DNA from: Rhodocyclaceae bacterium
GTDB taxonomy: Bacteria > Pseudomonadota > Gammaproteobacteria > Burkholderiales > Rhodocyclaceae
NCBI GenBank assembly: GCA_030824115.1
Contig: JAVBYI010000006.1
Coordinates: 62,001 to 126,000, forward strand
Direction of reading: 5' to 3'
Length of the DNA: 64,000 nucleotides
Shown here: positions 18,989 through 27,724 of the stretch, in pieces
How positions within the stretch are numbered: position 1 is the first letter of the stretch
Layout of the letters: every line of letters begins with the position of its first letter
Program-made: the position numbers and the translations under genes
Notes under the pieces: model-generated
What the model saw: only the letters and a program-made list of their open reading frames with translations
Databases searched by the model: none
What the model was told of the DNA's origin: nothing

Positions 18989-20230
18989 ATGCCTTCTCTG
19001 CCCGCCCTGCGCTCGCGCAATTACCGCCTGTTCTTTGCCGGCCAACTCGTGTCGCTGACAGGTACCTGGATGCAACAGATCGCCATGGTGTGGCTTGCCT
19101 ATCGCCTGACCGATTCAGCCGCCATGCTCGGACTCGTTGGTTTTGCCAGCCAGATTCCGATCCTGCTGTTCAGCACCGTCGCCGGCGTCTGGAACGACCG
19201 GGTAGACCGGCGCCGCCTGTTGATGTGGACGCAAACGGCCGCGCTGACACAGGCGCTGCTACTCACCACCCTGACCTTTTTCGGCACCATCCAACCCGAA
19301 TGGCTGGTGGCCCTCGCTTTTGTACTGGGCTGCATCAACGCCATCGATCTGCCCGCGCGTCAGGCCTTCGTCGCCCAACTGGTCACCGACAAGGCGGACC
19401 TCGCCAATGCAATCGGCCTCAATTCCTTCCTGATGAACGGCACCCGCTTCATCGGCCCAGCGCTGGCCGGCCTGCTGGTCGCCACTTGGGGAGAAGCATT
19501 CTGCTTCCTGCTCAATGCACTGTCCTACGGCGCCGTCCTGCTGGCCCTACGCGCCATCCGCGTCGCACCCAAGACGGACAAGCCGACCGGCGAATCCGCT
19601 TGGTCATCGCTCAAGTCTGGGCTTCAATACGCGCACACGCACGCGGCCATTCGTCGCGCCCTCTGGCTGGTCGCTGGCTTTGGTCTGTTCGTCACGCCCT
19701 ACACGATATTGATGCCCCTGTTTGCCCGCGAGATCTTCGCTGGTGCGGCCGACACCTATGGTTTTCTGGTTGCCAGCGCAGGCGCCGGTTCACTTTGTGC
19801 CGCACTTTGGCTGGCCCTCCGTGCGGGCAGAAAAGCCACGACCACGCAGGGACTGGAAACACTCGTCGCCCGCGCCGCGCTTTGCGGCGGGGTCGCACTA
19901 GGCGGCTTCGCCCTGACACCCGGCATCGTCTGGGCTTATCCGCTGTTGATGTTGCTGGGCTTTTGCGTCGTACTGACCGTCGCCGGGAGTAATACCCTGA
20001 TTTCGATCAGCGTCGCAGACACCTACCGAGGACGTGTCATGTCAATCTTTTCAACCGCCTTCCTCGGTATCGCTCCACTGGGTAGCCTCGTGGTCGGCGC
20101 GATAGCCGAAGCAGTCGGCGTGCGCAGCACCCTGCTTGGCTGTGCCTTGCTCACGCTATTGCTGAGTGCACGCCATGCTTGGCTGTTGCACCGGACGCAC
20201 CAATCACCTCAACAAAAAAGCACAGCCTAG
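18989..20230 (+). CDS. MFS transporter (MFS_3 / EntS-like exporter)
   Basis: 413-aa inner-membrane protein with about 12 hydrophobic helices. It begins MPSLPALRSRNYRLFFAGQL, typical of the MFS_3 branch, and has the loop motif GVWNDRVDRRRLL between helices 2 and 3. The substrate is unknown; relatives export siderophores or drugs. An in-frame ATG at 18968 is an alternative start, and neither has a clear Shine-Dalgarno. The frame stays open further upstream but that text is antisense to the regulator gene. Its stop codon lies inside a perfect 22-bp palindrome shared with convergent hup. Confidence 0.85.
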   Translation: MPSLPALRSRNYRLFFAGQLVSLTGTWMQQIAMVWLAYRLTDSAAMLGLVGFASQIPILLFSTVAGVWNDRVDRRRLLMWTQTAALTQALLLTTLTFFGTIQPEWLVALAFVLGCINAIDLPARQAFVAQLVTDKADLANAIGLNSFLMNGTRFIGPALAGLLVATWGEAFCFLLNALSYGAVLLALRAIRVAPKTDKPTGESAWSSLKSGLQYAHTHAAIRRALWLVAGFGLFVTPYTILMPLFAREIFAGAADTYGFLVASAGAGSLCAALWLALRAGRKATTTQGLETLVARAALCGGVALGGFALTPGIVWAYPLLMLLGFCVVLTVAGSNTLISISVADTYRGRVMSIFSTAFLGIAPLGSLVVGAIAEAVGVRSTLLGCALLTLLLSARHAWLLHRTHQSPQQKSTA

Positions 20231-20239
20231 GCTGTGCTT
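20214..20239 (-). terminator. Bidirectional intrinsic terminator between the MFS gene and hup
   Basis: A perfect palindrome at 20218-20239 (AAGCACAGCCT and its complement) is preceded on the plus strand by an A run (20214-20219), which is a U run for minus-strand transcripts. It is a strong terminator for hup and contains the MFS stop codon. Confidence 0.88.
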
Positions 20240-20263
20240 CTTCAGGATCTTCGAAAACCAGGA

Positions 20264-20563
20264 TTACTTCTTGGCAGCCGTCTTCTTCTTGCCTGCAACG
20301 GCAGTCTTGAAGCCAGCACCAGCGGTGAAGCGTGCGACGGTCGTCGCGGCAATCTTGATCTTCTCGCCAGTCTTGGGATTCACGCCGGCGCGCGCAGCGC
20401 GCTTGGAAGACTTGAAAGTACCGAAACCGACGAGGGTCACGGGATTGCCCTTGGCGACGGACTTGACGATAGCGTCAATCATGCCGTCCAGTGCCTTGCC
20501 GGCAGCCGCCTTGGAAATGGCAGCTTCCTTGGCGGCGATTTCGATGAGATCCCCTTTGTTCAT
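20264..20563 (-). CDS. HU-family DNA-binding protein
   Basis: 99-aa nucleoid protein starting MNKGDLIEIAAKEAAISKAA, with the beta-arm region GVNPKTGEKIKIAATTVARF typical of HU. The last about 12 residues form a Lys/Ala tail (GKKKTAAKK), longer than E. coli HU (90 aa), as in several beta- and actinobacterial HU proteins. The Shine-Dalgarno GAGGAG is 8 bases before ATG. It is monocistronic, ending at the bidirectional terminator. Confidence 0.95.
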   Translation of the reverse strand: MNKGDLIEIAAKEAAISKAAAGKALDGMIDAIVKSVAKGNPVTLVGFGTFKSSKRAARAGVNPKTGEKIKIAATTVARFTAGAGFKTAVAGKKKTAAKK

Positions 20564-20608
20564 ATTGATCTGCTCCTCACGTGTGGAAAGGCTGAATTGC
20601 CTGCGCCA

Positions 20609-20639
20609 ATTCTAACTGGATATTTACGCGTGCCGTCAA
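20609..20639 (-). promoter_or_regulatory. Probable promoter of hup
   Basis: On the minus strand TTGACG (20634-20639) and TAGAAT (20609-20614) are separated by 19 bases, one or two more than ideal. A start near 20602 would give a leader of about 40 bases. Confidence 0.5.
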
Positions 20640-20661
20640 GGGCCTAGCGCGATTTTTCTCG

Positions 20662-20679
20662 GGAATACCCCGCTATTCC
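20662..20679. repeat. Inverted repeat in the gap upstream of hup
   Basis: GGAATA, six bases CCCCGC, then TATTCC. It lies upstream of hup and of the 45-aa gene and could be a regulator site or an RNA hairpin; function unknown. Confidence 0.35.
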
Positions 20680-20717
20680 GGGGCTTGGCAGGTGATCAAC
20701 ACGTCAGGCTTTGCCCC

Positions 20718-20723
20718 TATAAT
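20718..20723 (+). promoter_or_regulatory. Possible -10 box for the small membrane protein gene
   Basis: A perfect TATAAT stands 57 bases upstream of the ATG at 20780. No good -35 is seen; TCAACA at 20697-20702 is the nearest candidate at 15 bases. Confidence 0.4.
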
Positions 20724-20779
20724 TACCTTAATAAAAATGCGCCATTCTCTCCACCATTTCCTTTTTGGAGAATCACACC

Positions 20780-20917
20780 ATGCTGTTCATCCTGTACTAC
20801 GTCATCGCCATCATTGTGCTGGTGCTGCATTTCACCGGCGTCTTGGCCCGCTACAACCTTGAATGGCTGGTGTTGGCACTTGCCGTAACCGTATTCCCCG
20901 CTGTCATCTACCTCTAG
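20780..20917 (+). CDS. Small hydrophobic membrane protein, 45 aa, unknown function
   Basis: It starts MLFILYYVIAIIVLVLHFTG and contains two hydrophobic stretches (about 2-20 and 28-45) around a short polar turn (ARYNLE), so it is probably a two-helix inner-membrane protein. A Shine-Dalgarno GGAG (20766-20769) stands 10 bases before ATG and a consensus -10 lies further upstream, so it looks like a true expressed gene. It ends 6 bases from the convergent thrC stop. I do not recognise a family. Confidence 0.65.
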   Translation: MLFILYYVIAIIVLVLHFTGVLARYNLEWLVLALAVTVFPAVIYL

Positions 20918-20923
20918 ACAGCC

Positions 20924-22351
20924 TCAGCAACGCGCCGCAATTAGCGCCTTGACCCGGCCCACATCGGCCGGCATGACTTGTACGCGCTGCGGCAGCAACT
21001 CGATCCCCTCCAGCGCCTTCGGTCGCCCCGGCTCGCAGCCGAGCGCTTCCTGAATCGTCTCGGCAAACTTCACCGGCTGTGCGGTTTCCAACACCACCAT
21101 TGGTACCCCCGATAAGTCATGTTCGCGACCGACCTTGACGGCATCGGCCGTATGGGTGTCGATCATTACCTGATGCTGTTGCCAGACATCGCTGATCGTA
21201 AGCAAGCGATCGGCATGCGTACTCTTGCCAGAAACGAAACCGAACGAAGCCAGTTTCGCCATGTACGGCGTAGCACGCAGATCGAAACTCCCGCCGGCAT
21301 CCACCTTCGACCACAGATCACGCACGACAGCAGGATCACGGCCAACCAGATCGAACACAAAGCGCTCGAAATTGGAGGCCTTGGAAATATCCATCGACGG
21401 GCTTGAGGTGACGTAGGTATCGGCGGTGCCGCGCGGACGATAAACACCCGTGCGGAAGAACTCGTCGAGCACGTCGTTTTCGTTAGTTGCCAGCACCAGA
21501 CGAGCAATCGGCAAGCCCATCATGCGAGCGACATGGCCGGCGCAGATGTTGCCGAAGTTGCCGGAAGGCACGCTGAACGCGACCTGCTCATCGTTGCTGC
21601 GCGTCGCGGCAAAATAACCTTTGAAGTAATAGACAATCTGGGCCAGCACGCGTGCCCAATTGATTGAGTTCACCGCGCCGATCTTGTAGCGCGCCTTGAA
21701 TTCAGCGTCATTGGATACCGCCTTGACGATGTCCTGGCAGTCGTCAAACATACCCTCGATGGCAATGTTGACGATATTCTCGTCCTGCAACGAATACATC
21801 TGTGCGCGCTGGAAGGCCGACATCTTGCCGTGCGGCGAGAGCATGAAGACCTTCACGTTATGCTTGCCGCGCATCGCATACTCAGCCGCCGAACCGGTAT
21901 CGCCGGAAGTCGCGCCGAGGATGTTGATGGTCTGACCGCGCTTGTCCAGCACGTACTCGAACAGATTGCCGAGCAACTGCATCGCCATGTCCTTGAAGGC
22001 AAGCGTCGGGCCATTGGACAGTTCAAGCAGGTGGAAGCCGGGGGCCAGCGTCGTCAGCGGCGTAATGTCCGCTGCATCGCGTCCTGGCCGACACCAGCGA
22101 TAGGTATGCTCGGTGTAAGTACGATCCGCCAGTGTCTTGAGATCGCAGGCGGGAATGTCGTCGATGTATTTCTGCAGGATGCGCAGTGCCAGCGCATGGT
22201 AGGGCAGTTCACGCCATTCAGCCAACTCAGCCGCCGAGACTTGCGGATACTGCTCGGGCAGATACAAGCCGCCATCAGGCGCCAGACCGCCAAGCAGAAT
22301 GTCGGAAAAAGACTGCGGCTCAGAACCCCCACGGGTCGAGATGTACTTCAT
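20924..22351 (-). CDS. thrC: Threonine synthase
   Basis: PLP enzyme making threonine from O-phosphohomoserine, 475 aa. The PLP-binding Lys lies in NGPTLAFKDMAMQLLG, and the glycine-rich phosphate loop is SGNFGNICAGHVA. It is the last gene of alaC-hom-thrC, starting 2 bases after the hom stop, so tightly coupled. The length and N-terminal MKYISTRGG fit the proteobacterial ThrC type 2 family. Confidence 0.97.
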   Translation of the reverse strand: MKYISTRGGSEPQSFSDILLGGLAPDGGLYLPEQYPQVSAAELAEWRELPYHALALRILQKYIDDIPACDLKTLADRTYTEHTYRWCRPGRDAADITPLTTLAPGFHLLELSNGPTLAFKDMAMQLLGNLFEYVLDKRGQTINILGATSGDTGSAAEYAMRGKHNVKVFMLSPHGKMSAFQRAQMYSLQDENIVNIAIEGMFDDCQDIVKAVSNDAEFKARYKIGAVNSINWARVLAQIVYYFKGYFAATRSNDEQVAFSVPSGNFGNICAGHVARMMGLPIARLVLATNENDVLDEFFRTGVYRPRGTADTYVTSSPSMDISKASNFERFVFDLVGRDPAVVRDLWSKVDAGGSFDLRATPYMAKLASFGFVSGKSTHADRLLTISDVWQQHQVMIDTHTADAVKVGREHDLSGVPMVVLETAQPVKFAETIQEALGCEPGRPKALEGIELLPQRVQVMPADVGRVKALIAARC

Positions 22352-22353
22352 GA

Positions 22354-23664
22354 TCAGCTCAGGTTTTCCAAGCGCAGGCGAATGATCTTGCCCGTCACGA
22401 CCGGCAAGGCTTCAATCCTGGCAATGGCCGCATCGACCTGTTTCTCGCGCGCCACGTGGGTCAGCATGATGATATCGGTCTGTTGCTCGCCTTCGGCCGG
22501 TTCGCGCTGGATCATCGCGTCGATGGAAATCTGCTGGTCGGCCAGAATGCGTGTAATGTCGGCCAACACGCCGGGCTTATCCTCGACATGCATGCGCAGG
22601 TAATAACCGCACTCGACCTCGGCCATCGGCAGAATCGGCATGTCGGCCACGGCATCAGGCTGGAAGGCCAGATGCGGTACGCGATTTTCCGGATCAGCCG
22701 TTTCCATGCGCGTCACATCGACAAGATCGGCAATCACCGCAGAAGCGGTCGGCTCGGCACCGGCACCCTTGCCATAGTACAGCGTCGAACCCACGGCATC
22801 GCCTTGCACCAGCACGGCATTCATCGCCCCTTCAACGTTGGCAATCAGTCGCTTGGCAGGAATCAGCGTCGGATGCACGCGGAGTTCAAAACCCTTGCTG
22901 CGGCGCTTGGTAATGCCTAGCAGTTTGATGCGATAGCCAAGCTGTTCGGCATACTTGATATCGGCTGCCTCAAGTTTGCTGATCCCTTCGATATGCGCTT
23001 GGTCGAACTGCATCGGGATGCCGAAGGCAATCGCCGACATGATGGTCAGTTTGTGCGCGGCATCGACGCCTTCGACATCAAACGTCGGATCGGCTTCGGC
23101 ATAGCCGAGACGCTGTGCTTCCTTGAGCACGGTGTCGAACGAGAGGCCCTTGTCGCGCATCTCGGAAAGGATGAAGTTGGTGGTGCCATTGATGATGCCG
23201 GCAATCCACTGGATACGGTTGGCCGTGAGACCCTCGCGCAGGGCCTTGATGATCGGAATACCGCCCGCCACGGCGGCTTCGAACCCCACCATCACGCCAT
23301 GCTTCTGGGCGGCGGCGAAGATCTCGTTGCCATGCACGGCCAGCAGCGCCTTGTTGGCGGTGACGACATGTTTGCCGTTCTCGATGGCCTTCATGACCAG
23401 ATCTTTGGCCACGCCATAGCCACCAATCAGCTCAACGACGATGTCAATTTCGGGATTATTGACGACGGCAAAGGCGTCATCGGTCACGGCCGCATTGCCA
23501 CCGGTAACCTGCTTTGCCAGTTCGATATTCTTGTCTGCCACCTGCACGATGCGAATCGGCCGGCCGGCACGTCGTGTAATTTCAGCTTCGTTGCGGGACA
23601 GGACCGTAAATGTGCCGCCACCGACCGTGCCGACGCCGAGCAGACCAACATGAATAGGTTTCAT
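22354..23664 (-). CDS. hom: Homoserine dehydrogenase
   Basis: Reduces aspartate semialdehyde to homoserine. 436 aa when started at MKPIHVGLLG. The N-terminal NAD(P) fold has GLLGVGTVGGGT, the catalytic core contains GGIPIIKALREGLTAN, and a C-terminal ACT domain (about 350-430, MHVEDKPGVLADITRIL) is the usual threonine-feedback site. An in-frame ATG at 23679 overlaps the alaC stop (TAATG) and would add five residues; coupling makes it a fair alternative. Confidence 0.96.
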   Translation of the reverse strand: MKPIHVGLLGVGTVGGGTFTVLSRNEAEITRRAGRPIRIVQVADKNIELAKQVTGGNAAVTDDAFAVVNNPEIDIVVELIGGYGVAKDLVMKAIENGKHVVTANKALLAVHGNEIFAAAQKHGVMVGFEAAVAGGIPIIKALREGLTANRIQWIAGIINGTTNFILSEMRDKGLSFDTVLKEAQRLGYAEADPTFDVEGVDAAHKLTIMSAIAFGIPMQFDQAHIEGISKLEAADIKYAEQLGYRIKLLGITKRRSKGFELRVHPTLIPAKRLIANVEGAMNAVLVQGDAVGSTLYYGKGAGAEPTASAVIADLVDVTRMETADPENRVPHLAFQPDAVADMPILPMAEVECGYYLRMHVEDKPGVLADITRILADQQISIDAMIQREPAEGEQQTDIIMLTHVAREKQVDAAIARIEALPVVTGKIIRLRLENLS

Positions 23665-23678
23665 AGGATTTCTTTGCA

Positions 23679-24905
23679 TTAAGTATTGTGGCGTTTGCGG
23701 AAATTTTCGAGGAAGCGGGCCACCCGACCGAAAGCTTCCTTCAGGTCATCTTCGTGAGGCAGAAAGACAATACGGAAGTGATCTGGATGCGGCCAGTTGA
23801 AACCAGTGCCCTGCACAAGTAGCACTTTCTCTTCTTGCAGCAGCTCAAGTACGAATTCCTGATCATTCACAATCGGGTAGATCTTTGGATCGAGGCGCGG
23901 AAACAGATAGAGCGCTGCCTGCGGCTTGTGGCAGGTGACGCCGGGAATAGCCGTGATCATGTCATAAGCCAGATCGCGCTGGCGCCTGAGACGCCCGCCC
24001 TCCCCCACCAGGTCGTTGATGCTCTGATAACCGCCCAAGGCGGTCTGGATACCGTTTTGCGCCGGCACGTTGGCGCACAGACGCATCGAGGCCAGCATGG
24101 TCAGCCCTTCGATGTAGTCACGGGCATGACGCTTCTCGCCGGAAACGATCATCCAGCCGGCACGGAAGCCGCAGGAGCGGTAGTTCTTCGACAGACCGTT
24201 AAAGGTAATGAATAGGACATCCTCGGCCAGTGAAGCGATCGAGGTGTGCTTGGCACCCTCGTAAAGTACCTTGTCGTAAATCTCGTCGGCATAGATGATC
24301 AGATCGTTCTGCCGCGCGATCTCGATGATTTCCTTGAGCAGATCGTCAGGATAGAGCGCGCCGGTCGGATTGTTCGGGTTGATGATGACGATGGCGCGCG
24401 TATTCGGCGTGATCTTGGCGCGGATATCCGTCAGATCGGGAGTCCAGCCAGCGCCTTCGTCACACAGGTAATGGCGCGGCGTACCACCGGAAAGGCTCAC
24501 CGCAGCGGTCCACAACGGGTAGTCCGGTGCCGGCACCAAAACTTCGTCGCCGGGATTCAGCAGCGCATTCATCGCCATCACGATCAGTTCGGAGGCGCCA
24601 TTGCCGATGTAGATATCGTCCAGCTGCACATCCTTGATGCCTTTTTGCTGCGTGTAGTGCATCACCGCCTTGCGCGCAGAAAACAACCCCTTGGAGTCGC
24701 AATAGGCTGCTGCTGCCGGCAGGTTGACGATCATGTCATGGACAATTTCATCCGGCGGCTCAAAACCAAAGGGCGCCAGGTTGCCAATGTTGAGCTTGAT
24801 GATGCGATGGCCATCCTCCTCCATCTGCTTGGCACGCTGCATGACCGGCCCGCGAATGTCGTAACAAACGTTGGCGAGCTTGGCGGATTTCAGGATGGGC
24901 TGCAT
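23679..24905 (-). CDS. alaC: Alanine-type aminotransferase (AlaC-like, class I PLP)
   Basis: 408-aa class I/II aminotransferase beginning MQPILKSAKLANVCYDIRGP. The PLP Lys is in NGLSKNYRSCGFRAGW, with DYPLW and NPNNPTGALY as family marks. The position directly upstream of hom and thrC is common in betaproteobacteria. AlaC/YfbQ enzymes make alanine from pyruvate and glutamate. It is divergent from the Mth938 gene with only 40 bases between the start codons. Confidence 0.93.
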   Translation of the reverse strand: MQPILKSAKLANVCYDIRGPVMQRAKQMEEDGHRIIKLNIGNLAPFGFEPPDEIVHDMIVNLPAAAAYCDSKGLFSARKAVMHYTQQKGIKDVQLDDIYIGNGASELIVMAMNALLNPGDEVLVPAPDYPLWTAAVSLSGGTPRHYLCDEGAGWTPDLTDIRAKITPNTRAIVIINPNNPTGALYPDDLLKEIIEIARQNDLIIYADEIYDKVLYEGAKHTSIASLAEDVLFITFNGLSKNYRSCGFRAGWMIVSGEKRHARDYIEGLTMLASMRLCANVPAQNGIQTALGGYQSINDLVGEGGRLRRQRDLAYDMITAIPGVTCHKPQAALYLFPRLDPKIYPIVNDQEFVLELLQEEKVLLVQGTGFNWPHPDHFRIVFLPHEDDLKEAFGRVARFLENFRKRHNT

Positions 24906-24933
24906 GGCGATCAATCGATTAAAAGTCGAAGCC

Positions 24934-24939
24934 TATAAT
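24934..24939 (+). promoter_or_regulatory. -10 box immediately upstream of the Mth938 gene
   Basis: A perfect TATAAT ends 6 bases before the GTG at 24946, so transcription would begin at or next to the start codon, a leaderless arrangement. No Shine-Dalgarno fits in the interval. The -35 is unclear. Confidence 0.5.
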
Positions 24940-24945
24940 GTTACC

Positions 24946-25332
24946 GTGAAACTTCAAGCCGATTCGCGCACACCTTACCTGAGCATCACCGCCTGCGGCG
25001 TTGGTCACGTCGCCATCAATGGGCGCATGCTGCAGCGCAGCCTGCTGTTGCTGCCTGAATGTCTCGATGAAAACTGGGGGCCGGCCAGCTTCGCCGACCT
25101 GACACAGGTGCACACCGAAATACTTGCCCGCACCCCCTGCGACGTGTTGCTACTCGGCACTGGGCAACGCCAGCACTTTCCGCCCCCTGCCCTACTCCGT
25201 CCGATCTACGAGACCGGACGTGGCATCGAGATCATGGATACGCCGGCAGCCTGCCGCACCTACAACCTACTAGCTGCAGAAGGCCGCTTGGTCTGCGCCG
25301 CACTGATCATTGAAAGCAGCGGGGCCGCATGA
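24946..25332 (+). CDS. Mth938-domain (DUF498) protein
   Basis: 128-aa protein of the Mth938/Xcc1710 family (related to mitochondrial NDUFAF3); biochemical role not established. From GTG 24946 the protein begins VKLQADSRTPYLSI, matching the usual family N-terminus, and contains DVLLLGTGQRQHFPP and EIMDTPAACRTYNLLAAEGR, the family's most conserved blocks. Longer readings start inside the alaC promoter region and are unlikely. The downstream transporter gene overlaps its stop (ATGA). Confidence 0.85.
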   Translation: MKLQADSRTPYLSITACGVGHVAINGRMLQRSLLLLPECLDENWGPASFADLTQVHTEILARTPCDVLLLGTGQRQHFPPPALLRPIYETGRGIEIMDTPAACRTYNLLAAEGRLVCAALIIESSGAA

Positions 25333-25700
25333 GCGCCATCAGCCTGACTTTGATCATGGTCGGCGTACTGCTGGGCGCCGCCGCCCAGTTGTTGTTGAAG
25401 GCGGGCACCAACGCTGTCGGCCAATTTGACTTCCATTGGCAAAATGCCCTGCCGATCGCCACCAAAATGGCCCAGCAGCCCGCCATCGTGGCCGGCCTGA
25501 GTTGCTATGCCATCAGCCTGATCGTCTGGATCATGGCGCTCTCACGCGTCCCCGTCAGCGTTGCCTATCCGATGGTGGCGATTGGCTATCTGATCAACGC
25601 CTTTGCGGCCTGGGCCTGGCTGGGCGAACCGCTGGGTGCCCAGAAACTGCTGGGGATCAGCTTCATCATCCTGGGGGTTTGGTTGATCGCACGTTCGTGA
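25329..25700 (+). CDS. Small EamA/DMT-type membrane transporter (ArnE/ArnF-like)
   Basis: 123 aa, four predicted helices. The first helix has GAAAQLLLKAG, the motif of the small DMT proteins related to ArnE/ArnF. The acidic Glu of EmrE-type drug pumps is absent from helix 1, so multidrug export is unlikely. It overlaps the Mth938 gene by 4 bases (ATGA), so the two are co-translated. The substrate is unknown. Confidence 0.8.
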   Translation: MSAISLTLIMVGVLLGAAAQLLLKAGTNAVGQFDFHWQNALPIATKMAQQPAIVAGLSCYAISLIVWIMALSRVPVSVAYPMVAIGYLINAFAAWAWLGEPLGAQKLLGISFIILGVWLIARS

Positions 25701-25740
25701 TTACACTGTGAGGCATCACCCGCCTCACGGAGATTCCATC

Positions 25741-26214
25741 ATGAGCACCACCCCTTCGGCCATCGGTCTCGAAGTCCCGGACTTTTCCCTGCCCGCCACC
25801 AGCGGCAAAACCTTTCAGTTGAGTGCGCTGCGTGGCCAGCCGCTGATCATCTACTTTTACCCAAAAGACAGCACCCCCGGTTGCACCACCGAGGCCGGGC
25901 AGTTTCGTGACCTGCATGATGAATTCATCAAAGCCGGCGCCAGTATCTGGGGTGTCTCGCGCGACAGCCTCAAGTCGCACGAGAACTTCAAGACCAAGCT
26001 CGGCCTGCCATTTGAACTGCTGTGCGATGCCAACGAGTTGGCCTGCCAGCTGTTTGATGTCATCAAGCTGAAGAACATGTACGGTAAACAGGTAAAAGGC
26101 ATCGAACGCAGCAGTTTTTTGATCGATCGCACCGGACGACTTGTGCAAGAGTGGCGTAGCGTCAAGGTCGAAGGCCATGCCGCCGCTGTTCTCGACGCCG
26201 TGAAATCTCTTTAA
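25741..26214 (+). CDS. bcp: Peroxiredoxin of the BCP/PrxQ family
   Basis: 157-aa thioredoxin-fold peroxidase that reduces hydroperoxides. Peroxidatic Cys48 is in the motif KDSTPGCTTEAG. The resolving Cys that E. coli BCP has five residues later is a Gly here, so it must work as a 1-Cys enzyme or use one of two later Cys (LLCDANELACQLF). The start ATG 25741 follows a GGAG 8-11 bases upstream. The PIN-PhoH gene follows 20 bases downstream on the same strand. Confidence 0.94.
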   Translation: MSTTPSAIGLEVPDFSLPATSGKTFQLSALRGQPLIIYFYPKDSTPGCTTEAGQFRDLHDEFIKAGASIWGVSRDSLKSHENFKTKLGLPFELLCDANELACQLFDVIKLKNMYGKQVKGIERSSFLIDRTGRLVQEWRSVKVEGHAAAVLDAVKSL

Positions 26215-26234
26215 CGCGACCAGATCGGAGCATC

Positions 26235-27695
26235 ATGAACGCCAAACCCAGTGCCAAGCGTGCCCCCCCCAAGTCAGGCAAAGCAAGCAAGATCACCAAG
26301 CTGTTTGTTCTTGATACCAACGTACTGATGCACGACCCCACGAGTTTGTTCCGTTTCGAGGAACACGATATTTTCGTGCCGATGATGACGCTCGAGGAAC
26401 TCGACGCCAACAAGAAGGGTATGTCGGAAGTTGCGCGCAATGCCCGCCAAGCCAGCCGCACACTCGATGAAATCGTCAGCGCCAGCGAGGAATCCATCAA
26501 GCATGGCATTGACCTGACCGTACCCTCGCACGAACTGGCGACCGGGCGGCTGTACCTGCAAACTGAGGCAATCAACAACGTTCTGCCAAGTTCACTGCCC
26601 ACTGCTCGCGCCGACAACCAGATCATCGGCGTGGCGATGCACTTGCATGAAAAGCTCCCGAAGCGCCCGGTCATCCTCGTCACCAAGGACATCAACATGC
26701 GTATCAAGGCCCGCGCATTGGGCCTCGACGCACAGGATTACTTCAACGACAAGGTGCTGGAAGACACCGACCTGCTCTACACCGGCAGCATGGAACTGCC
26801 GGCCAACTTCTGGGACACCCACGCCAAGGGACTTGAATCGTGGAAGAAGGAAGGCCGCACCTACTACCGTGTTCAGGGGCCGCTTTGCCCGGACCTGCTG
26901 ATCAACCAGTTCCTCTGGCAGGAAGGCCCACAACCCCTGCAAGCCTGGGTAAAAGTCGGCGCTGGCAAGACGGCAGAACTGGAAACCCTGATCGACTACA
27001 GCCACACCAAGAACGCGGTCTGGGGCATCACCGCGCGCAATCGTGAGCAAAATTTCGCCCTCAATCTGCTGATGAATCCCGAGATCGACTTTGTTACCCT
27101 GCTTGGTCAGGCTGGTACCGGCAAGACGCTGCTGACCCTCGCCGCAGCCCTCACACAAACGCTGGAGCGCAAGCTCTTCTCGGAAATCATCATTACCCGT
27201 GTCACCGTTCCCGTCGGCGAAGACATCGGCTTCCTGCCCGGCACCGAGGAGGAGAAGATGACACCATGGATGGGCGCGCTGGAAGACAACCTCGACGTCC
27301 TCAACAAGCCCGCCGAGGAAGGCGAGAAAGCCGCCGGCAGCTATACCGGCGACTGGGGACGCGCGGCGACCATGGATCTGATCAGGAGCCGCATCAAGGT
27401 GAAGTCGCTCAACTTCATGCGCGGCCGCACTTTCCTCAACAAGTTTCTGATCATCGACGAGGCACAGAACCTGACGCCGAAACAGATGAAGACGCTGATC
27501 ACGCGTGCAGGGCCAGGCACCAAGGTGGTTTGCCTCGGCAACATTGCACAGATCGATACGCCTTACCTGACCGAAGGCAGTTCCGGTTTAACGTATGTGG
27601 TTGATCGTTTCAAGGGCTGGCCGCACTCCGGGCACATCACCTTGCAGCGTGGCGAGCGTTCGCGCCTTGCTGATCACGCTGCAGAAGTGCTGTAG
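26235..27695 (+). CDS. PIN-PhoH ATPase (PhoH2/YlaK-type)
   Basis: 486-aa protein. The N-terminal PIN RNase domain (about 20-150) begins FVLDTNVLMHDP with acidic active-site residues. The C-terminal PhoH/P-loop ATPase (about 250-480) has Walker A GQAGTGKTLLTLA and Walker B FLIIDEAQNL. Such fusions are thought to couple RNA unwinding to cleavage. The join between the domains carries a dispersed-element copy as WVKVGAGKTAELETL (about 239-247). Its stop lies 5 bases before another element copy that separates it from convergent dnaB. Confidence 0.93.
   Translation: MNAKPSAKRAPPKSGKASKITKLFVLDTNVLMHDPTSLFRFEEHDIFVPMMTLEELDANKKGMSEVARNARQASRTLDEIVSASEESIKHGIDLTVPSHELATGRLYLQTEAINNVLPSSLPTARADNQIIGVAMHLHEKLPKRPVILVTKDINMRIKARALGLDAQDYFNDKVLEDTDLLYTGSMELPANFWDTHAKGLESWKKEGRTYYRVQGPLCPDLLINQFLWQEGPQPLQAWVKVGAGKTAELETLIDYSHTKNAVWGITARNREQNFALNLLMNPEIDFVTLLGQAGTGKTLLTLAAALTQTLERKLFSEIIITRVTVPVGEDIGFLPGTEEEKMTPWMGALEDNLDVLNKPAEEGEKAAGSYTGDWGRAATMDLIRSRIKVKSLNFMRGRTFLNKFLIIDEAQNLTPKQMKTLITRAGPGTKVVCLGNIAQIDTPYLTEGSSGLTYVVDRFKGWPHSGHITLQRGERSRLADHAAEVL
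26951..26974 (+). repeat. 24-bp dispersed element, copy 4 (inside the PIN-PhoH gene)
   Basis: Full-length copy with AAGAC in the variable part, read in the gene as KVGAGKTA. Confidence 0.93.
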
Positions 27696-27700
27696 CAGAC

Positions 27701-27724
27701 GCCGTCTCGCCAGCGCCGACTTTT
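27701..27724 (-). repeat. 24-bp dispersed element, copy 5 (between convergent genes)
   Basis: Exact consensus copy filling the 28-base gap between the PhoH-type stop (27695) and the dnaB stop (27724-27726). Its terminal TTTT runs into the dnaB stop codon. There is no hairpin, so it is not an ordinary terminator. Confidence 0.95.
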
